A stretch of DNA of 64,000 nucleotides, from NCBI RefSeq assembly GCF_021462225.1, contig NC_061816.1, positions 3,071,249 to 3,135,248 of the forward strand, written 5' to 3'. This DNA comes from Girardinichthys multiradiatus (taxonomy: Eukaryota; Chordata; Actinopteri; Cyprinodontiformes; Goodeidae). Positions within the stretch are counted from its first letter, which is position 1. Each line of letters begins with the position of its first letter. Both the position numbers and the translations under genes were made by a program. The notes below the pieces were generated by a model. It saw nothing but the letters and a program-made list of their open reading frames with translations. It was not told the DNA's origin and made no database searches. This document shows, one piece after another, positions 32,905 to 43,640 of this stretch.

Positions 32905-32998
32905 TGTTGTAATTATGAATCTGAAAATATTATTTGATAAAATATTAAAATATTAATATTAAATATTAAATAATATTCTCAGATTCATAATTACAACA
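32905..32998 (-). repeat. Short LTR-like sequence with perfect 19-bp inverted ends
   Basis: TGTTGTAATTATGAATCTG (32905-32923) and its exact complement (32980-32998) enclose an AT-only centre. It is flanked by the tRNA-Asn primer site on one side and L1 sequence on the other. At 94 bp it is too short for a working LTR. Its first 70 bases on the minus strand resemble the start of the LTR at 26674. Most likely it is an LTR remnant rearranged into a palindrome. Confidence 0.6.
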
Positions 32999-34422
32999 AA
33001 GATTTCAAATTACACACTGAACAATGAACAATAACATGGTGAGAACTAACACTATATCCCTTTCTATATCCCCATTCCTCCCACTTCTGAACTTGCCGAG
33101 CACACACATTACACATCACAGTTATAAAATACAACAAAGAAATATACATGGTATACACACTATAATCAAACCCTTGGGTCAACCAATTTATTCATCGTTG
33201 GGAGGGCGGCTGTGGTTTTGAAGTGCTGGATGAGGGGATTCCACAGCTGAAAAAACTTTTCTGTTAATCCCCTTAATGCGAATTTGATCTTTTCCAGTCT
33301 TAAGAATGACATTACATCATATAACCAAGATGCTGGGGATGGTGATGCACTACTCTTCCATATTAATAGTATCTTTCGCTGCACAATAAGGGAAGTAAAT
33401 AGTAGGACATGCTTTTGTTCTGTGGACCTTTTCAGCGCAAGCTTGTGTACACCAAATATAGCCACAACTGGGCAATGGTCGATATCTTGTCCCAATAAGT
33501 CTGACATAGTCTTAAAATAGCATGTTCAATAGTTCTTAAGTCTTTGGCATCCCAGAACATATATGTGTGATTTCAAGAAGGTTGTGAGCACCTCTCACAT
33601 ACATCACTGATATTTGGATATATCTTTGCAAGTTTAGTTTTGCTATGGGGTGCTATATGAACAACTTTAAATTGTATCAGTTGGAATTTTACACAGGATG
33701 CACAGGATTTTACTCCATTAAGTGCAGCATACTGCCAGTCTTCACGTAGAGGAATACCCAATTCTGACTCCCAGTCTGCTTTGATCTTAACTAAGGCAGG
33801 TGGAAAGTCTGGCACCAATAAGTCGTACAGAAAGGAAATGTGACGTTTAGGCCTTTTGGTAAGTGGGTGAAGGAGATCACTACCAGAGGGGGAGGGAGAA
33901 GTAGGAAATGCTGCTGTGTTTAACTCCAAAAAATGGCGAATTTGAAAATATCTAAATAAGTCATCTGGCTGAAGGTTGAATTTGAGACAGAGTTTCTCAA
34001 AACTTTAAAAGATCCCCTCTGTGTAAAGTTTCCCAATCGTCCCTAGACCTTGACGCTACCAAATGGTGAACTTTGCATCTTTGTGGGCTGGTTTGAATAG
34101 CATATTATTACATAGAGGAGTGTTGAGAGGAAGTGATGTCCAGTTAAGATATTTAATCTGTTGCCATATTTTCAAAGAGGCTATAACAACAGGATTGTCT
34201 GTAAATGTCTTTGGTTTCAACTTCCCAGGATAACATACTAAGGCCTTTAGCGAGTAGTGCCAAGAGCTTGACTCCATCTGACACTATTGTGTTTTAGGGT
34301 AGAAAGCCCAATACACAATCTTGTGCATGTTGCATGCCCAGTAATAGTGCTGTAAATCAGTCAATCCCAGTCCCCCCTCCACTCTTGGTCTCTGCAGTAA
34401 GGATATTTGGAGACTGGGAGGC

Positions 34423-35339
34423 TTATTCCCCCAAATGAATGATGAGTGTCGCATTGACATTAATAAAAAAAGATTTGGGCAAAAATAGCGGGAGACATTG
34501 AAACAAATATAGAAAACGTAGTACTATTCTCATCTTTATGCATTGTATCCTCCCTGCCAGTGTGATATGAAGTTTACCCCACTTTTGTAAATCCTCTTTG
34601 ATCTTGTCTAGGAGCAGGGCAAAGTTATTGTCAAAGAGAGAGGTTATTGTCTGTGAAATGTTTATACCTAAATACTTAAAGTTGTCCAGGGTGACATTGA
34701 AGGGCCAGTTGGAGGGCAACATCAATTTTGCTGTTGTAGTCACTTTTGCTATATTAAGTTTATACCCAGTGAAACGTCCAAAGTTTTCGAGTTTATGTAA
34801 CACCAGAGGGATAGTTCTGACCGGGTCTGAAAAATAATGCAAGAGATCATCTGCGTATAGGGAAACTTTATGCTCAACCCCTGCCCTCCTAATGCCCGAA
34901 ATTATAAAGTCAGTTTTCAGCGCTATTAAAAGCGGTTCCATAGCCAGTGCAAAAAGGAGTGGTGACAACGGACATCCTTGATGAGTACCTCGTAACAGAG
35001 GAAAAAAAGGAGATCTTAGGGAGTTAGTGCATATGCACGCCTCTATAGAAATGTAGAGAAGCTGAATCCAAGAAATGAAGTTATTGTTAAAGGCAAATTT
35101 ATTAAGGGTTGAAAATAAATAAGGCCACTCCACTCGATCAAAAGCCTTTTTGGCATCCAAAGAGACAACAGCTTCTCGAATTGACGGTGTGCCCAAGGAA
35201 AGCACCACGTTAAGAAGGCGACGCACGTTTGTGAAACAATGTTGTTTTTTATGAAACCCGTTTGATCTTCTGAGATCACATTAAGCATTACGGTTTCAAG
35301 TCGAGTTGCTAGAATTTTGGATAGTATTTTCATGTCCAC
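34423..35339 (-). pseudogene. L1 reverse transcriptase segment
   Basis: Motif A (VSLDAKKAFDRVEW), motif B (RGTHQGCPLSPLLFALAMEP) and the catalytic YADD box (VSLYADDLLHYF) are all present in 35226-34423. An overlapping frame up to 35339 carries ILSKILATRLETVM and SEDQTGFIKN, so there is a frameshift near 35240. This enzyme copies LINE RNA at the nicked target. It is inactive here because of the frame breaks before and after. Confidence 0.88.
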
Positions 35340-36094
35340 ATTCAGGAGCGAGATAGGCCGATAAGATGAGCAGAGATGTGGTTCTTTTCCCTGTTTGGGT
35401 ATTAGTTAGATAGCCGCTTGTCTGAGAGTAGGAGGTAAAATGCCTCGTTGAAAGGTATTATTGTACATCTTAAGTAATAGGGGGGCAAGTTTTAAAGAAG
35501 AAGTTTTGTAAAACTCGACCAGGAAACCATCAGGTCCCGGCAATTTTCCGTTGTTCATTGACTAGATCACCTTGTATACTTCATTCAAACTTAAACGCGC
35601 ATCTAGGCCTGCTTTCTCCTGATCTGACAACCTGGGCATTTCTATATCGGAACAAAATTGTTGCATTGGTAAGTCCTCCAAAGGAGCTTCTGACTTGTAC
35701 AATTGTGGAAAAAAAAGCCATAAAAACATCACTTATTTCTCCAGGGTCAGATACCATCCGTCCCATTGGGAAATTGTCTGTGCAGCCCTCCTGCCCTTCA
35801 AATAGTTTGCTGGTAAACGACCTGCTTTCTCGCCGTGTTCATATAGGGTACCTCTAGCTTTAAGTAACATTTGCTCTGCTTCCACTGTTGAGATCAGGTG
35901 AAATTCTGTTTGTCAATTTTCTGTTTGTAGAGTTCTGGAGTAGGAAATTTAGCGTATTGACCATCAAGATCAATAATGTGTTGCAATGTGTTTTTTGATA
36001 TTGGTTGTTTTCTTTAAATATGCAGAGAACGAGATTATCCCCCCTCTAAGGACAGCCTTCAACTTTTCCTAGAGCAAGCATAGGTTTGTCTCAT

Positions 36095-36949
36095 TTATCT
36101 GATTAGTCTCAAGGAAGCAGTCGATTGATTCATACGTGTAATAAAGTTGCCATCCGATAATAGCGCCAGGTCGAACCTCCAGAAACGAAAATCTCTAGGT
36201 TGTGAAGGAAAAAGCATATCTGATTTCAAAGGGGAGTGGTCTGATATTACTCTTGCCTGGTAGTCGACTGAATTCACTTCAGGAAGTAGAGTGTTATCAA
36301 TTATGAAACTATGAATTCGTGAATGTGTTTTGTGAACATGGGAGTAAAAATAAAACTGTTTATCTGTCCTGTGCAAATTACGCCACACATCTGTTAAACC
36401 ATATTGGGACATGAATTGTTAAAGAGCCTGTGCCATCTTAGAAGGTTTGGGATCTTTTGGGTTGGGTTTGTCAAGGATGGGGTTAAGAACCATATTAATA
36501 TTGCCACCTAATATCAGACAATTGGAGTCTAATTTTGGTAATGAAGAAACTAGTTTTTTGATGAAATCCTCATCATTGTGATTAGGTCCATATAAACTCA
36601 CCAGTGTGACAGGTTGCCTGCAGAGGCTGCCAACTACAATAACATATCTGCCATTATTGTCAAGGATAGTTTCAAACACCTCAAATGGAGTATTTCTACC
36701 AATTAATATGGCTGCCCCGCTTGTTTTTGTATTAAATCAAGAGTGAAAAATTTGGTTTATTCAAGATCAACCCAAATGTTGGTCCCTAGTGCGTAGGTGC
36801 GTTTTATGCAGGAAAAGTATATCAGCTTTTAGTTCTTTAATATGAGAAAGAACTCTTGCTCTCTTTGTAGCTCCATTAATCCCCGCTACAATCCAAGAAA
36901 CAATCCGAATTGACCTCCCCATGTCCTCTATTCTGTTATAACCTGTCAT
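36095..36949 (-). pseudogene. L1 APE-type endonuclease, catalytic residues lost
   Basis: The start reads RIVSWIVAGINGATKRARVL. The usual W-N-V motif has Ile for the catalytic Asn, and the L-Q-E-T-H motif reads LHKTHL with Lys for Glu. The later G-G-D-F-N motif reads GGNINMVL. The final SDHSPL is intact. Frameshifts near 36700 and 36415 break it further. The enzyme would normally nick target DNA for priming. Confidence 0.85.
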
Positions 36950-37501
36950 AACTAGTCGGTAGAGTTTTCACCTGCGTAACCATGTAAGAAAAACATCGAA
37001 CCGAGATGGGAGTAAATCATAACAAAAAAGTGATAAAAAATAAAATGCGCACAGTCCCCAATGCCCTCCCCTTATTTCCCCTCCCCTAGTCAAAACAATC
37101 AGGGTTTCCACACATGTGGCCTCCTGGAAGACTGACCTAAAATAGCCAACTGCTTTCATCCGCCTTCACCCCCGAAGCACCCAGAATACCCACGGACACT
37201 CACCATTCCAACACAACCCCAGCTCTTTGCTGTAGGGGCTAAAGAAAGAGGAAAAACAAACATTGAGCATATCCCGTATATTCCTTCCTTCTCTTTCCTC
37301 TTTTTCCCTTTATTTTTTCCCTTTTCCTCTCTTGTCTACTTGCTAACTAAATCCAAAGTTATAAAGAAAGGTTCCTCGTAATCAGCGGTGTTGAAGCAGC
37401 ACATATTGGAATACATTCTTTCAATACGGAGTTAAGTTACCTCAGTCAGCCGAAAAAGGTTAATTGAAGAAGCTCTCTGCAACATCCACACATTCGAATC
37501 T

Positions 37502-37669
37502 TTAGTCCTTTTTCTGATGTATGAGACAGAGCACAGCGGGAAACCGGAGGAAGAACCTGACATCCTTGGTAAAAGGTTTAGCCTTGATTGGGTTAAAGGC
37601 TGCTTGCTTCTTAGCAAGAGCAGAGCTGATGTCTGGAAAAATAAAGATCCGGTGGCCTTCATATAACAA
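37502..37669 (-). pseudogene. L1 ORF1 C-terminal fragment
   Basis: One minus-strand frame reads GHRIFIFPDISSALAKKQAA, then FNPIKAKPF and FLRFPAVLCLIHQKKD before TAA at 37502. This is the conserved C-terminal domain of L1-type ORF1 proteins. The 5' part is missing, so the LINE is truncated at about 37680. Confidence 0.75.
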
Positions 37670-37680
37670 CTATTGATGGA

Positions 37681-39329
37681 GGACCTGCTGAATTGATTAA
37701 ATTGATGGTTGTGGTTGGTTTTTCCTCAGAACGTCATCTGCAGCAGTGAATTGTGGGTAATATACTTCGGCGAAGTCCGCTTAGATGCATGCTTAGCCAA
37801 AGTGTGGATTGAGGGCACAAAGGGGGCGGGGCTAAGAACCCCTCTGGAGAATTGGGACACACTACGCACTCAAACCCATCAACTGGAACACAAGGGTGGA
37901 CATGCGAGTATTGGGACAGGGCCAGAGACGCCAGAAGAAGAAGACAGAGCTCTGTCTGTGCTGTTGCTGTTTATTAGCTCGATTGTGATTCTTCTGCTTC
38001 CTTTCCTAATCTTAGTCCTGGTTTTCAGTTTAAATAGTTACACTCTTTATTTGTTGTGTACTATCAAAAGAGGCTGCAAGACTGGGTGGACAAATGAAAT
38101 ATGGCAAATAAAAAGCAGTGATATTAATAAATGGTTGCTCAAAAATAGCCACCCTTCCCTTACTACTGTTTTTCAGAGAACGAGCTAAACGGTTCATTCA
38201 CTGTCTGGTTTGCTATGTAATGCGCCATGTGTTCACTGTTTGTTGCTTTTAAAATTCCACGTAATGTACAACATCATTTTAATATTTGAAGCCATTATAT
38301 GACGGCGTCTTTAGTTGAACTTACAAAGAAAATCTGTAAATAAAAACGTCACCTATGGTTATGTGATACCACCTGTGATAGTGTGTTTGGCTTGGTTGCT
38401 CTGTTAAACATATTTAATATACTATGTCCAAAACAAACGTTCACAGAGTAGCTTTCTTCACATGACTGTTTCAGTGCACTTAACCGAGCAGTACATCATT
38501 TTATACGGGACATGAGGTCATGTAAACTTCACTGAAACCAAGGGAATATTCTGTAGCTATTCTACTCACTTACCTTTTTCATATAATTGGTCAGCAATTA
38601 TACGCAATGTGTGTCAAATGCTTAGTGCATATAAGAAAAAAATGGCTTTGTTAAACACAGTAGTTTTTTATTTTTCATCAATTACTCCAAACAGAAGTTA
38701 TTTTTCTCTTAAATAGACGCTATTTTTAATCAATAGCTCCAAACCAAAGATTCCTTCTTTTTCTTTTAAGTAAATGCGACACAGAGCCAAATAAAAGCGC
38801 TATTTTTATTAATCGCTCCAAACAACAGAAGTCCTTTTTTTTTTTTTTTTTTTTTTACTGCTGTTAGATGTTTCCCTCCCTACAGATGGCTGTTTCTTCC
38901 TGAAAGTGTCCCATCCAGGCGTTATGGTGCCGCTCTAGCTCAGCGTTGTCCGTGTCAGTCATATCAGCCCTTTTTCTTTTCCCTTGGAAAAGTGATAAAA
39001 TAAATAAATGTTATAATCGTAAAACATACAGTATTGTAAACAGACAGATTTAACCGGACTATGCTCACCTGAACGGACCGGCGTTGCTGGCTGGAAGGCA
39101 GCGGTGTACTGTGTGTCCGGGTGCTGGGGAGATTGTGCCACAAAGAAGCTGGTGGCTCATCGGTCTCGATCCGCCTAGTTTTCCACATCAACATGTGAGA
39201 CGACGGATCCTTAGAACACACAGACCAGTTGAATACAGTGTCCAAATTATACAGAAACGTACAACACAGCAAAACAGCTGCTAAGCCAGCTAGCTCTTTA
39301 GCCATCTCAAGCTAGCGGGGATTCACATA
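37681..39329. other. Unit-B-specific segment with imperfect tandem repeats
   Basis: This is absent from unit A. It contains a 159-residue plus-strand frame (37709-38188) with one hydrophobic stretch, which I do not trust. About three imperfect 50-80-bp tandem units (cgctatttttaatcaatagctccaaac type) lie at 38666-38850, ending in a poly(T) run at 38827-38856. Confidence 0.45.
39069..39305 (-). CDS. Candidate first coding exon, unknown gene
   Basis: The minus-strand ATG at 39303-39305 opens a frame beginning MAKELAGLAAVLLCCTFLYN, a basic start and a hydrophobic stretch like a signal peptide or anchor. It continues to QRRSVQ, where a textbook donor CAG|GTGAGC occurs (intron from 39068). A second possible exon, MTDTDNAELERHHNAWMGHF (about 38965-38883), follows. 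I do not recognise the protein. It may be a transposon- or host-derived fragment. Confidence 0.3.
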
Positions 39330-39386
39330 AACAGTTACTGTTGTACGGCTCGTTGAGAGCCTACTAAAATGAGCTACGTACAAATA

Positions 39387-40288
39387 GAGGTCCTGACCTG
39401 GGCTACAGAGAAGCAGCACTGGACTGTTGCTCAGTGGTCCAAAGTACTTTTTTCGGATGAAAGCAAATTCTGCATGTCAATCGGAAATCAAGGTGCCAGA
39501 GTCTGGAGGAAGACTGGGGAGAAGGAAATGCCAGAAGTCCAGTGTCAAGTACCCACAGTCAGTGATGGTCTGGGGTGCCGTGTCAGCTGCTGGTGTTGGT
39601 CCACTGTGTTTTATCAAGGGCAGGGTCAATGCAGCTAGCTATCAGGAGATTTTGGAGCACTTCATGCTTCCATCTGCTGAAAAGCTTTATGGAGATGAAG
39701 ATTTCATTTTTCAGCACAACCTGGCACCTGCTCACAGTGCCAAAACCACTGATAAATGGTTTACTGACCATGGTATTACTGTGCTCAATTGGCCTGCCAA
39801 CTCTCCTGACCTGAACCCCATAGAGAATCTGTGGGATATTGTGAAGAGAACGTTGAGAGACTCAAGACCCAACACTCTGGATGAGCTAAAGGCCGCTATC
39901 GAAGCATCCTGGGCCTCCATAAGACCTCAGCAGTGCCACAGGCTGATTGCCTCCATGCCACGCCGCATTGAAGCAGTCATTTCTGCCAAAGGATTCCCGA
40001 CCAAGTATTGAGTGCATAACTGTACATGATTATTTGAAGGATGACGTTTTTTGTATTAAAAACACTTTTCTTTTATTGGTCGGATGAAATATGCTAATTT
40101 TGTGAGATAGGAATTTTGGGTTTTCATGAGCTGTATGCCAAAATCATCCGTATTAAGACAATAAAAGACCTGAAATATTTCAGCTAGTGTGCAATGAATC
40201 TAAAATATTTGAATGTTAAATTTTCATCATGACATTATGGAAAATAATGAACTTTATCGCAATATGCTAATATTTTGAGAAGGACTTG
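39387..40288 (+). mobile_element. Truncated Tc1-like element (same family as 6369-7978)
   Basis: It starts inside the transposase (LTWATEKQHWTVAQWSKVLF), runs to FPTKY and TGA at 40009-40011, and keeps the right inverted repeat ending aaggacttg, TA. An 8-bp deletion near 39530 shifts the frame after GEKEMP. The left inverted repeat and the first half of the gene are missing. Unit A shows the uninterrupted site near 1487-1500. Confidence 0.9.
39427..40011 (+). pseudogene. Tc1 transposase, C-terminal part
   Basis: The 194-residue frame keeps the second catalytic Asp as Asn (FQHNLAPAHS instead of FQHDLAPAHS) and the Glu in NPIENLW. The Asp-to-Asn change, the frameshift and the lost N-terminus make it inactive. 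Confidence 0.85.
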
Positions 40289-40290
40289 TA

Positions 40291-40731
40291 AGTAAAAAAA
40301 ATTAAATCTTGACGTCACAGATGTTTTTCAGCGATGTCCATACCGTCCTGTCCACAACTGGTGGGGAGTTGGCCATAAATGCCGTCTATGGGGTCAAACA
40401 CTCAAAAATAGCAAAAAAGGCTTTATCTAAGTACAAAATAATAGATATACTGCACTTTTATCAGCAATGTAATAACTATTCTTTTTCAACTTTAAGGAAA
40501 CACAATCAAATTTATTGGATATCTTTGTTTTAAAATTTTGTATTTAAACCATGACACCGTGAAACCAATATATTTACACTCAAGGTTATCCCACCATTGT
40601 GGCATCTCTGATTTTACCTACTGTACTGTTCACTGATCATATTTATCAGATTCTTTTCACTAGTTTTAATCTTTATCTTCTTTGTAACATTGTCAGGATA
40701 AAGTTGTTCATAATGCATGTAATGTGTTTCA
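40291..40731 (+). promoter_or_regulatory. Unit B sequence upstream of ZNF-B
   Basis: Up to 40398 it matches 1500-1607 of unit A; from 40399 it matches 9843-10170. Unit B thus lacks the intervening 8.2 kb of unit A. The last bases read gtgtttca-ATGATG, where ZNF-C has the acceptor gtgtttcag. Confidence 0.7.
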
Positions 40732-42588
40732 ATGATGTCTGCAGATGTTAAAGAAGAGGCTTCTGAAGAACAGAGTCCTGATATGGACCAGCAGGAGCTG
40801 GAGCTCCTCCACACAAGGGAAGAAAGTGAAAGAATCTGGGCCAGCCAGGATGGAGAGCAACTGAATGTGAAAAAGGAGACTGATGATACCAGGTTTCGAT
40901 TAACTGTTCTTCATATGAAGAGTGAAGAGGATGAAGAGAAACCTCTGCTCTCTCAGCTTCATCAACAGCAAACAGAAGACAGAGATCTTCCAAGAAGCAT
41001 CTCAACTGACCAGATAAAAGCAGAAATTAAAGAAGAGGACTGTGGGACAGCAGAATCCAGCAGGAACCCAGATCTAAATACTGATGGAGGCACTTTCGAC
41101 TATTCAAAGACTAAAGACTGTGAAGATGATGAAGAGGATGATGATGTGAAGCATCATGAATCTGAGCTTAAACACTTGTCAGACTCTGAAACTGAAGACG
41201 GTGAGGATGATTGGAAGGAGAGCAGGGCTCCAGGGTCAGGCAAAAACACTGTCAACAAATCTTTGAGCTGCTCTGAGTGTGGGGCAAAATTTGCTAACAG
41301 CTGCTCTCTTCAGAGTCACATGACATGTCATCCAAGATTAACGTCTTCAGATTGTTCTGGTAATGAGACATGTTTCAGAGAAAAGAAAAATATAGATTCA
41401 CTGACAAAGGTCCGGACAGGTAGTAAAACGTTAAACTATAAACGAGATCTAAAAATACACACAAAAGTCCACACAAGGGGGAAACCCTTTGGTTGTGATG
41501 CATGTGGAAAAAGATTTGCCTTCAAGTCACATTTAAACATACACATGAGAATCCACACAGGAGACAAACGCTTTGCTTGTGATGCATGTGGAAAAAGATT
41601 TGCCTACAAGTCAAATTTAAGCATACACATGAGAATCCACACAGGAGACAAACGCTTTGCTTGTGATGCATGTGGAAAACGATTTTCCCAGAAGTCAAAT
41701 TTTAACAGACACATGAATATCCATACAGAATACAAACCTTTTAGTTGTGATGCATGTGGAAAAAGATTTGCCTTAAAGTCATATTTAGGCATACACATGA
41801 GAACACACACAGGAGACAAATCCTTTGCTTGTGATGTATGTGGAAAAAGATTTGCCTACAAGTCACGATTAAATGCACACCTGATAACCCACACGGGAGA
41901 CAAACCTTTTAGTTGTGCTGCATGTGGTAAAATATTTGCCTTAAAGTCATATTTAAACCAACACATGAGAATCCACACAGGAGACAAACGCTTTGCTTGT
42001 GATGAATGTGGAAAGAGATTTTCCCAGAAGTCAAATTTGGACATGCACATGAGAATCCACACAGGAGACAAACGCTTTGCTTGTGATGCATGTGGAAAAA
42101 GATTTTCCCAGAAGTCAAATTTTAACAGACACATGAAAATCCATACAGAATACAAACCTTTTAGTTGTGATGCATGTGGAAAAAGATTTGCCTTAAAGTC
42201 AAATTTAGGCATACACATGAGAACACACACAGGAGACAAATCCTTTGTTTGTGATGTATGTGGAAAAAGATTTGCCTACAAGTCACGATTAAATGCACAC
42301 CTGATAACCCACACAGGAGACAAACCTTTTAGTTGTGATGTATGTGGTAAAATATTTGCCTTAAAGTCAAATTTAAACCAACACATGAGAATCCACACAG
42401 GAGACAAACGCTTTGCTTGTGTTGCATGTGGAAAAAGATTTTCCCAGAAGTCAAATTTGGGCATGCACATGAGAATCCACACAGGAGACAAACACTTTGC
42501 TTGTGATGCATGTGGAAAAAGATTTTCCCAGAAGTCAAATTTAAACAGACACATGAGAATCCACACAGGAGACAAACCCTGTGGTTAA
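40732..42588 (+). CDS. ZNF-B: C2H2 zinc-finger protein, 14 fingers (paralogue of ZNF-A)
   Basis: The protein has 618 residues. The acidic N-terminus (about 1-178) is very close to ZNF-A. Finger 1 (CSECGAKF…) is isolated at about 180. The next position, finger 2 in ZNF-A, has lost its cysteines (KTLNYKRDLKIHTKVH). Thirteen tandem fingers follow (about 253-616) with linkers TGDKR, TEYKP, TGDKS and TGDKP. Fingers 5-9 and 10-14, numbered as in ZNF-A, are a five-finger block duplicated at a 420-bp period. Contact residues repeat in the same order, for example Q,S,N,R and R-helix types. The protein ends two residues after the last linker (KPCG). The likely role is a DNA-binding regulator. The start is uncertain, as in ZNF-A. 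Confidence 0.9.
   Translation: MMSADVKEEASEEQSPDMDQQELELLHTREESERIWASQDGEQLNVKKETDDTRFRLTVLHMKSEEDEEKPLLSQLHQQQTEDRDLPRSISTDQIKAEIKEEDCGTAESSRNPDLNTDGGTFDYSKTKDCEDDEEDDDVKHHESELKHLSDSETEDGEDDWKESRAPGSGKNTVNKSLSCSECGAKFANSCSLQSHMTCHPRLTSSDCSGNETCFREKKNIDSLTKVRTGSKTLNYKRDLKIHTKVHTRGKPFGCDACGKRFAFKSHLNIHMRIHTGDKRFACDACGKRFAYKSNLSIHMRIHTGDKRFACDACGKRFSQKSNFNRHMNIHTEYKPFSCDACGKRFALKSYLGIHMRTHTGDKSFACDVCGKRFAYKSRLNAHLITHTGDKPFSCAACGKIFALKSYLNQHMRIHTGDKRFACDECGKRFSQKSNLDMHMRIHTGDKRFACDACGKRFSQKSNFNRHMKIHTEYKPFSCDACGKRFALKSNLGIHMRTHTGDKSFVCDVCGKRFAYKSRLNAHLITHTGDKPFSCDVCGKIFALKSNLNQHMRIHTGDKRFACVACGKRFSQKSNLGMHMRIHTGDKHFACDACGKRFSQKSNLNRHMRIHTGDKPCG
41641..42570 (+). repeat. 420-bp tandem duplication inside the ZNF-B finger array
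   Basis: 41641-42060 and 42061-42480 align base for base at a 420-bp offset (five 84-bp fingers) with only a few substitutions, for example atgaatat versus atgaaaat. A partial third copy starts at 42481. Confidence 0.95.
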
Positions 42589-42775
42589 GATGTTTGCAAT
42601 ACCTTTTTTAGCTTCAAGTCACAATTGAACAAACAGAAGAATCCAAACTGGAGGGAAACCTTTTGGATGTGATGAATGTGGTAAAAACTTTACCTTTAAG
42701 TCAAATCTAAACCAAGACAATAGAATTTACAGAAAAGATAAACCCTTTGCTAGTTATGATTGCCAGGGCCACCAT
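42589..42775 (+). pseudogene. Degenerate zinc-finger tail of ZNF-B
   Basis: Finger-like DNA continues past the stop (gatgtttgcaatacc, gggaaaccttttggatgtgatgaatgtgg, tttacctttaagtcaaatcta) with deletions. It matches 12091-12275. Confidence 0.75.
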
Positions 42776-43640
42776 TGAGCCAAGGGTTTTAACAGATTTT
42801 AATGAGAGTTTTTAATCGCACATAGCTTGGTTTTATGGATTACAGATTTTTTAACAGGTAGAGGCCAGCAGGTCAGAGTGGGTTCAACACTCTCTGACAA
42901 AACAATTACCAGCACGGGCTCTCCTCAGGGATGTGTTTTATCTTCATTGTTATTCATCTTGGACACAAACTCCTGCAGGAGCACTGTCCCTAATAGACAT
43001 TTAATTAAATATGCTGACGACACGGCCCTGGTACGCCTTTTTAAACGACAAGGACGTGGAGCCTGGACCAGTTCTGGACTGCAAAAAATCTAAGTTACTA
43101 TCGGCTTCAGGAAGTTTCAGTCATTCTCCCCAACCATCATCAATGGAGATCAGATTGCGACTGTCTCATGCTACAAGTACCTGAGCATGGTTCTGGACTG
43201 CCATCTAAAGTGGGATTCATAGGCTGATCTTATTGGCACTAAGGCTCAGCAGAGAATATAATTTTAAAAGAAAGTGAGGTCCTTTAGAGTCAATAACTCA
43301 ATACTTTTAATGTTCTATTTTGGTTTTATTGAGAGTATTTTAACCTTTTGTAACAAATGTTTTCTCAATGCTACAGAGGCTCAGAAGAAATCCTTGAAGT
43401 ATAGTGACCACAGTCAGCAAACAGTTAGGGACCACTCTGCCGAGCATGGAAAAAAATATATATGGTCAGTTATGATGAAGGCAAACAAGATTAAAGAAGA
43501 CAATGTATACCATCAAAGATCCTCATTTGTGCTGCTACCCTTCAGATCGAAAGTACTGCATTCCTTTATTCTCAAGAAATAGGACATTTTCTTTCATTAC
43601 CACAAGCAATTAAATCATTAAACAGTAAAAAAGTATAATA
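42776..43640 (+). pseudogene. LINE reverse transcriptase fragment
   Basis: The frame at 42827 reads [17 protein letters not shown], then [18 protein letters not shown] (RT motif B), then [11 protein letters not shown] (the catalytic YADD). Downstream pieces (SCYKYLSMVLDCHLKW; 43274-43582) are the C-terminal part. Motif A is outside the fragment. It is absent from unit A, where the finger tail runs into other DNA. The clade is not certain. Confidence 0.75.

Larger units (their letters stand above)
32999..37680 (-). mobile_element. L1/Tx1-type LINE, degenerate, copy B
   Basis: In minus-strand order it holds the ORF1 end (37669-37502), endonuclease pieces (36949-36095), reverse transcriptase (35339-34423) and C-terminal pieces (34277-33166). 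The 3' end abuts the retroviral LTR at 32998. Many frameshifts and stops are present. 35440-36877 is duplicated at 1-1437. The order and RT sequence type (SLYADDLLHYF) fit the L1 clade of fish. Confidence 0.85.

Noticed and set aside
26674..32998. One 6.3-kb DNA transposon bounded by inverted repeats
   Set aside because: The right end is followed inward by a retroviral primer site and gag, and the left repeat has its own LTR-like end at 28877, so two retroviral pieces explain it better.
37709..38188. A 159-residue frame with one hydrophobic segment
   Set aside because: There is no recognised domain and no unit A counterpart, and the codon pattern looks random. The hydrophobic part comes from a T-rich stretch.
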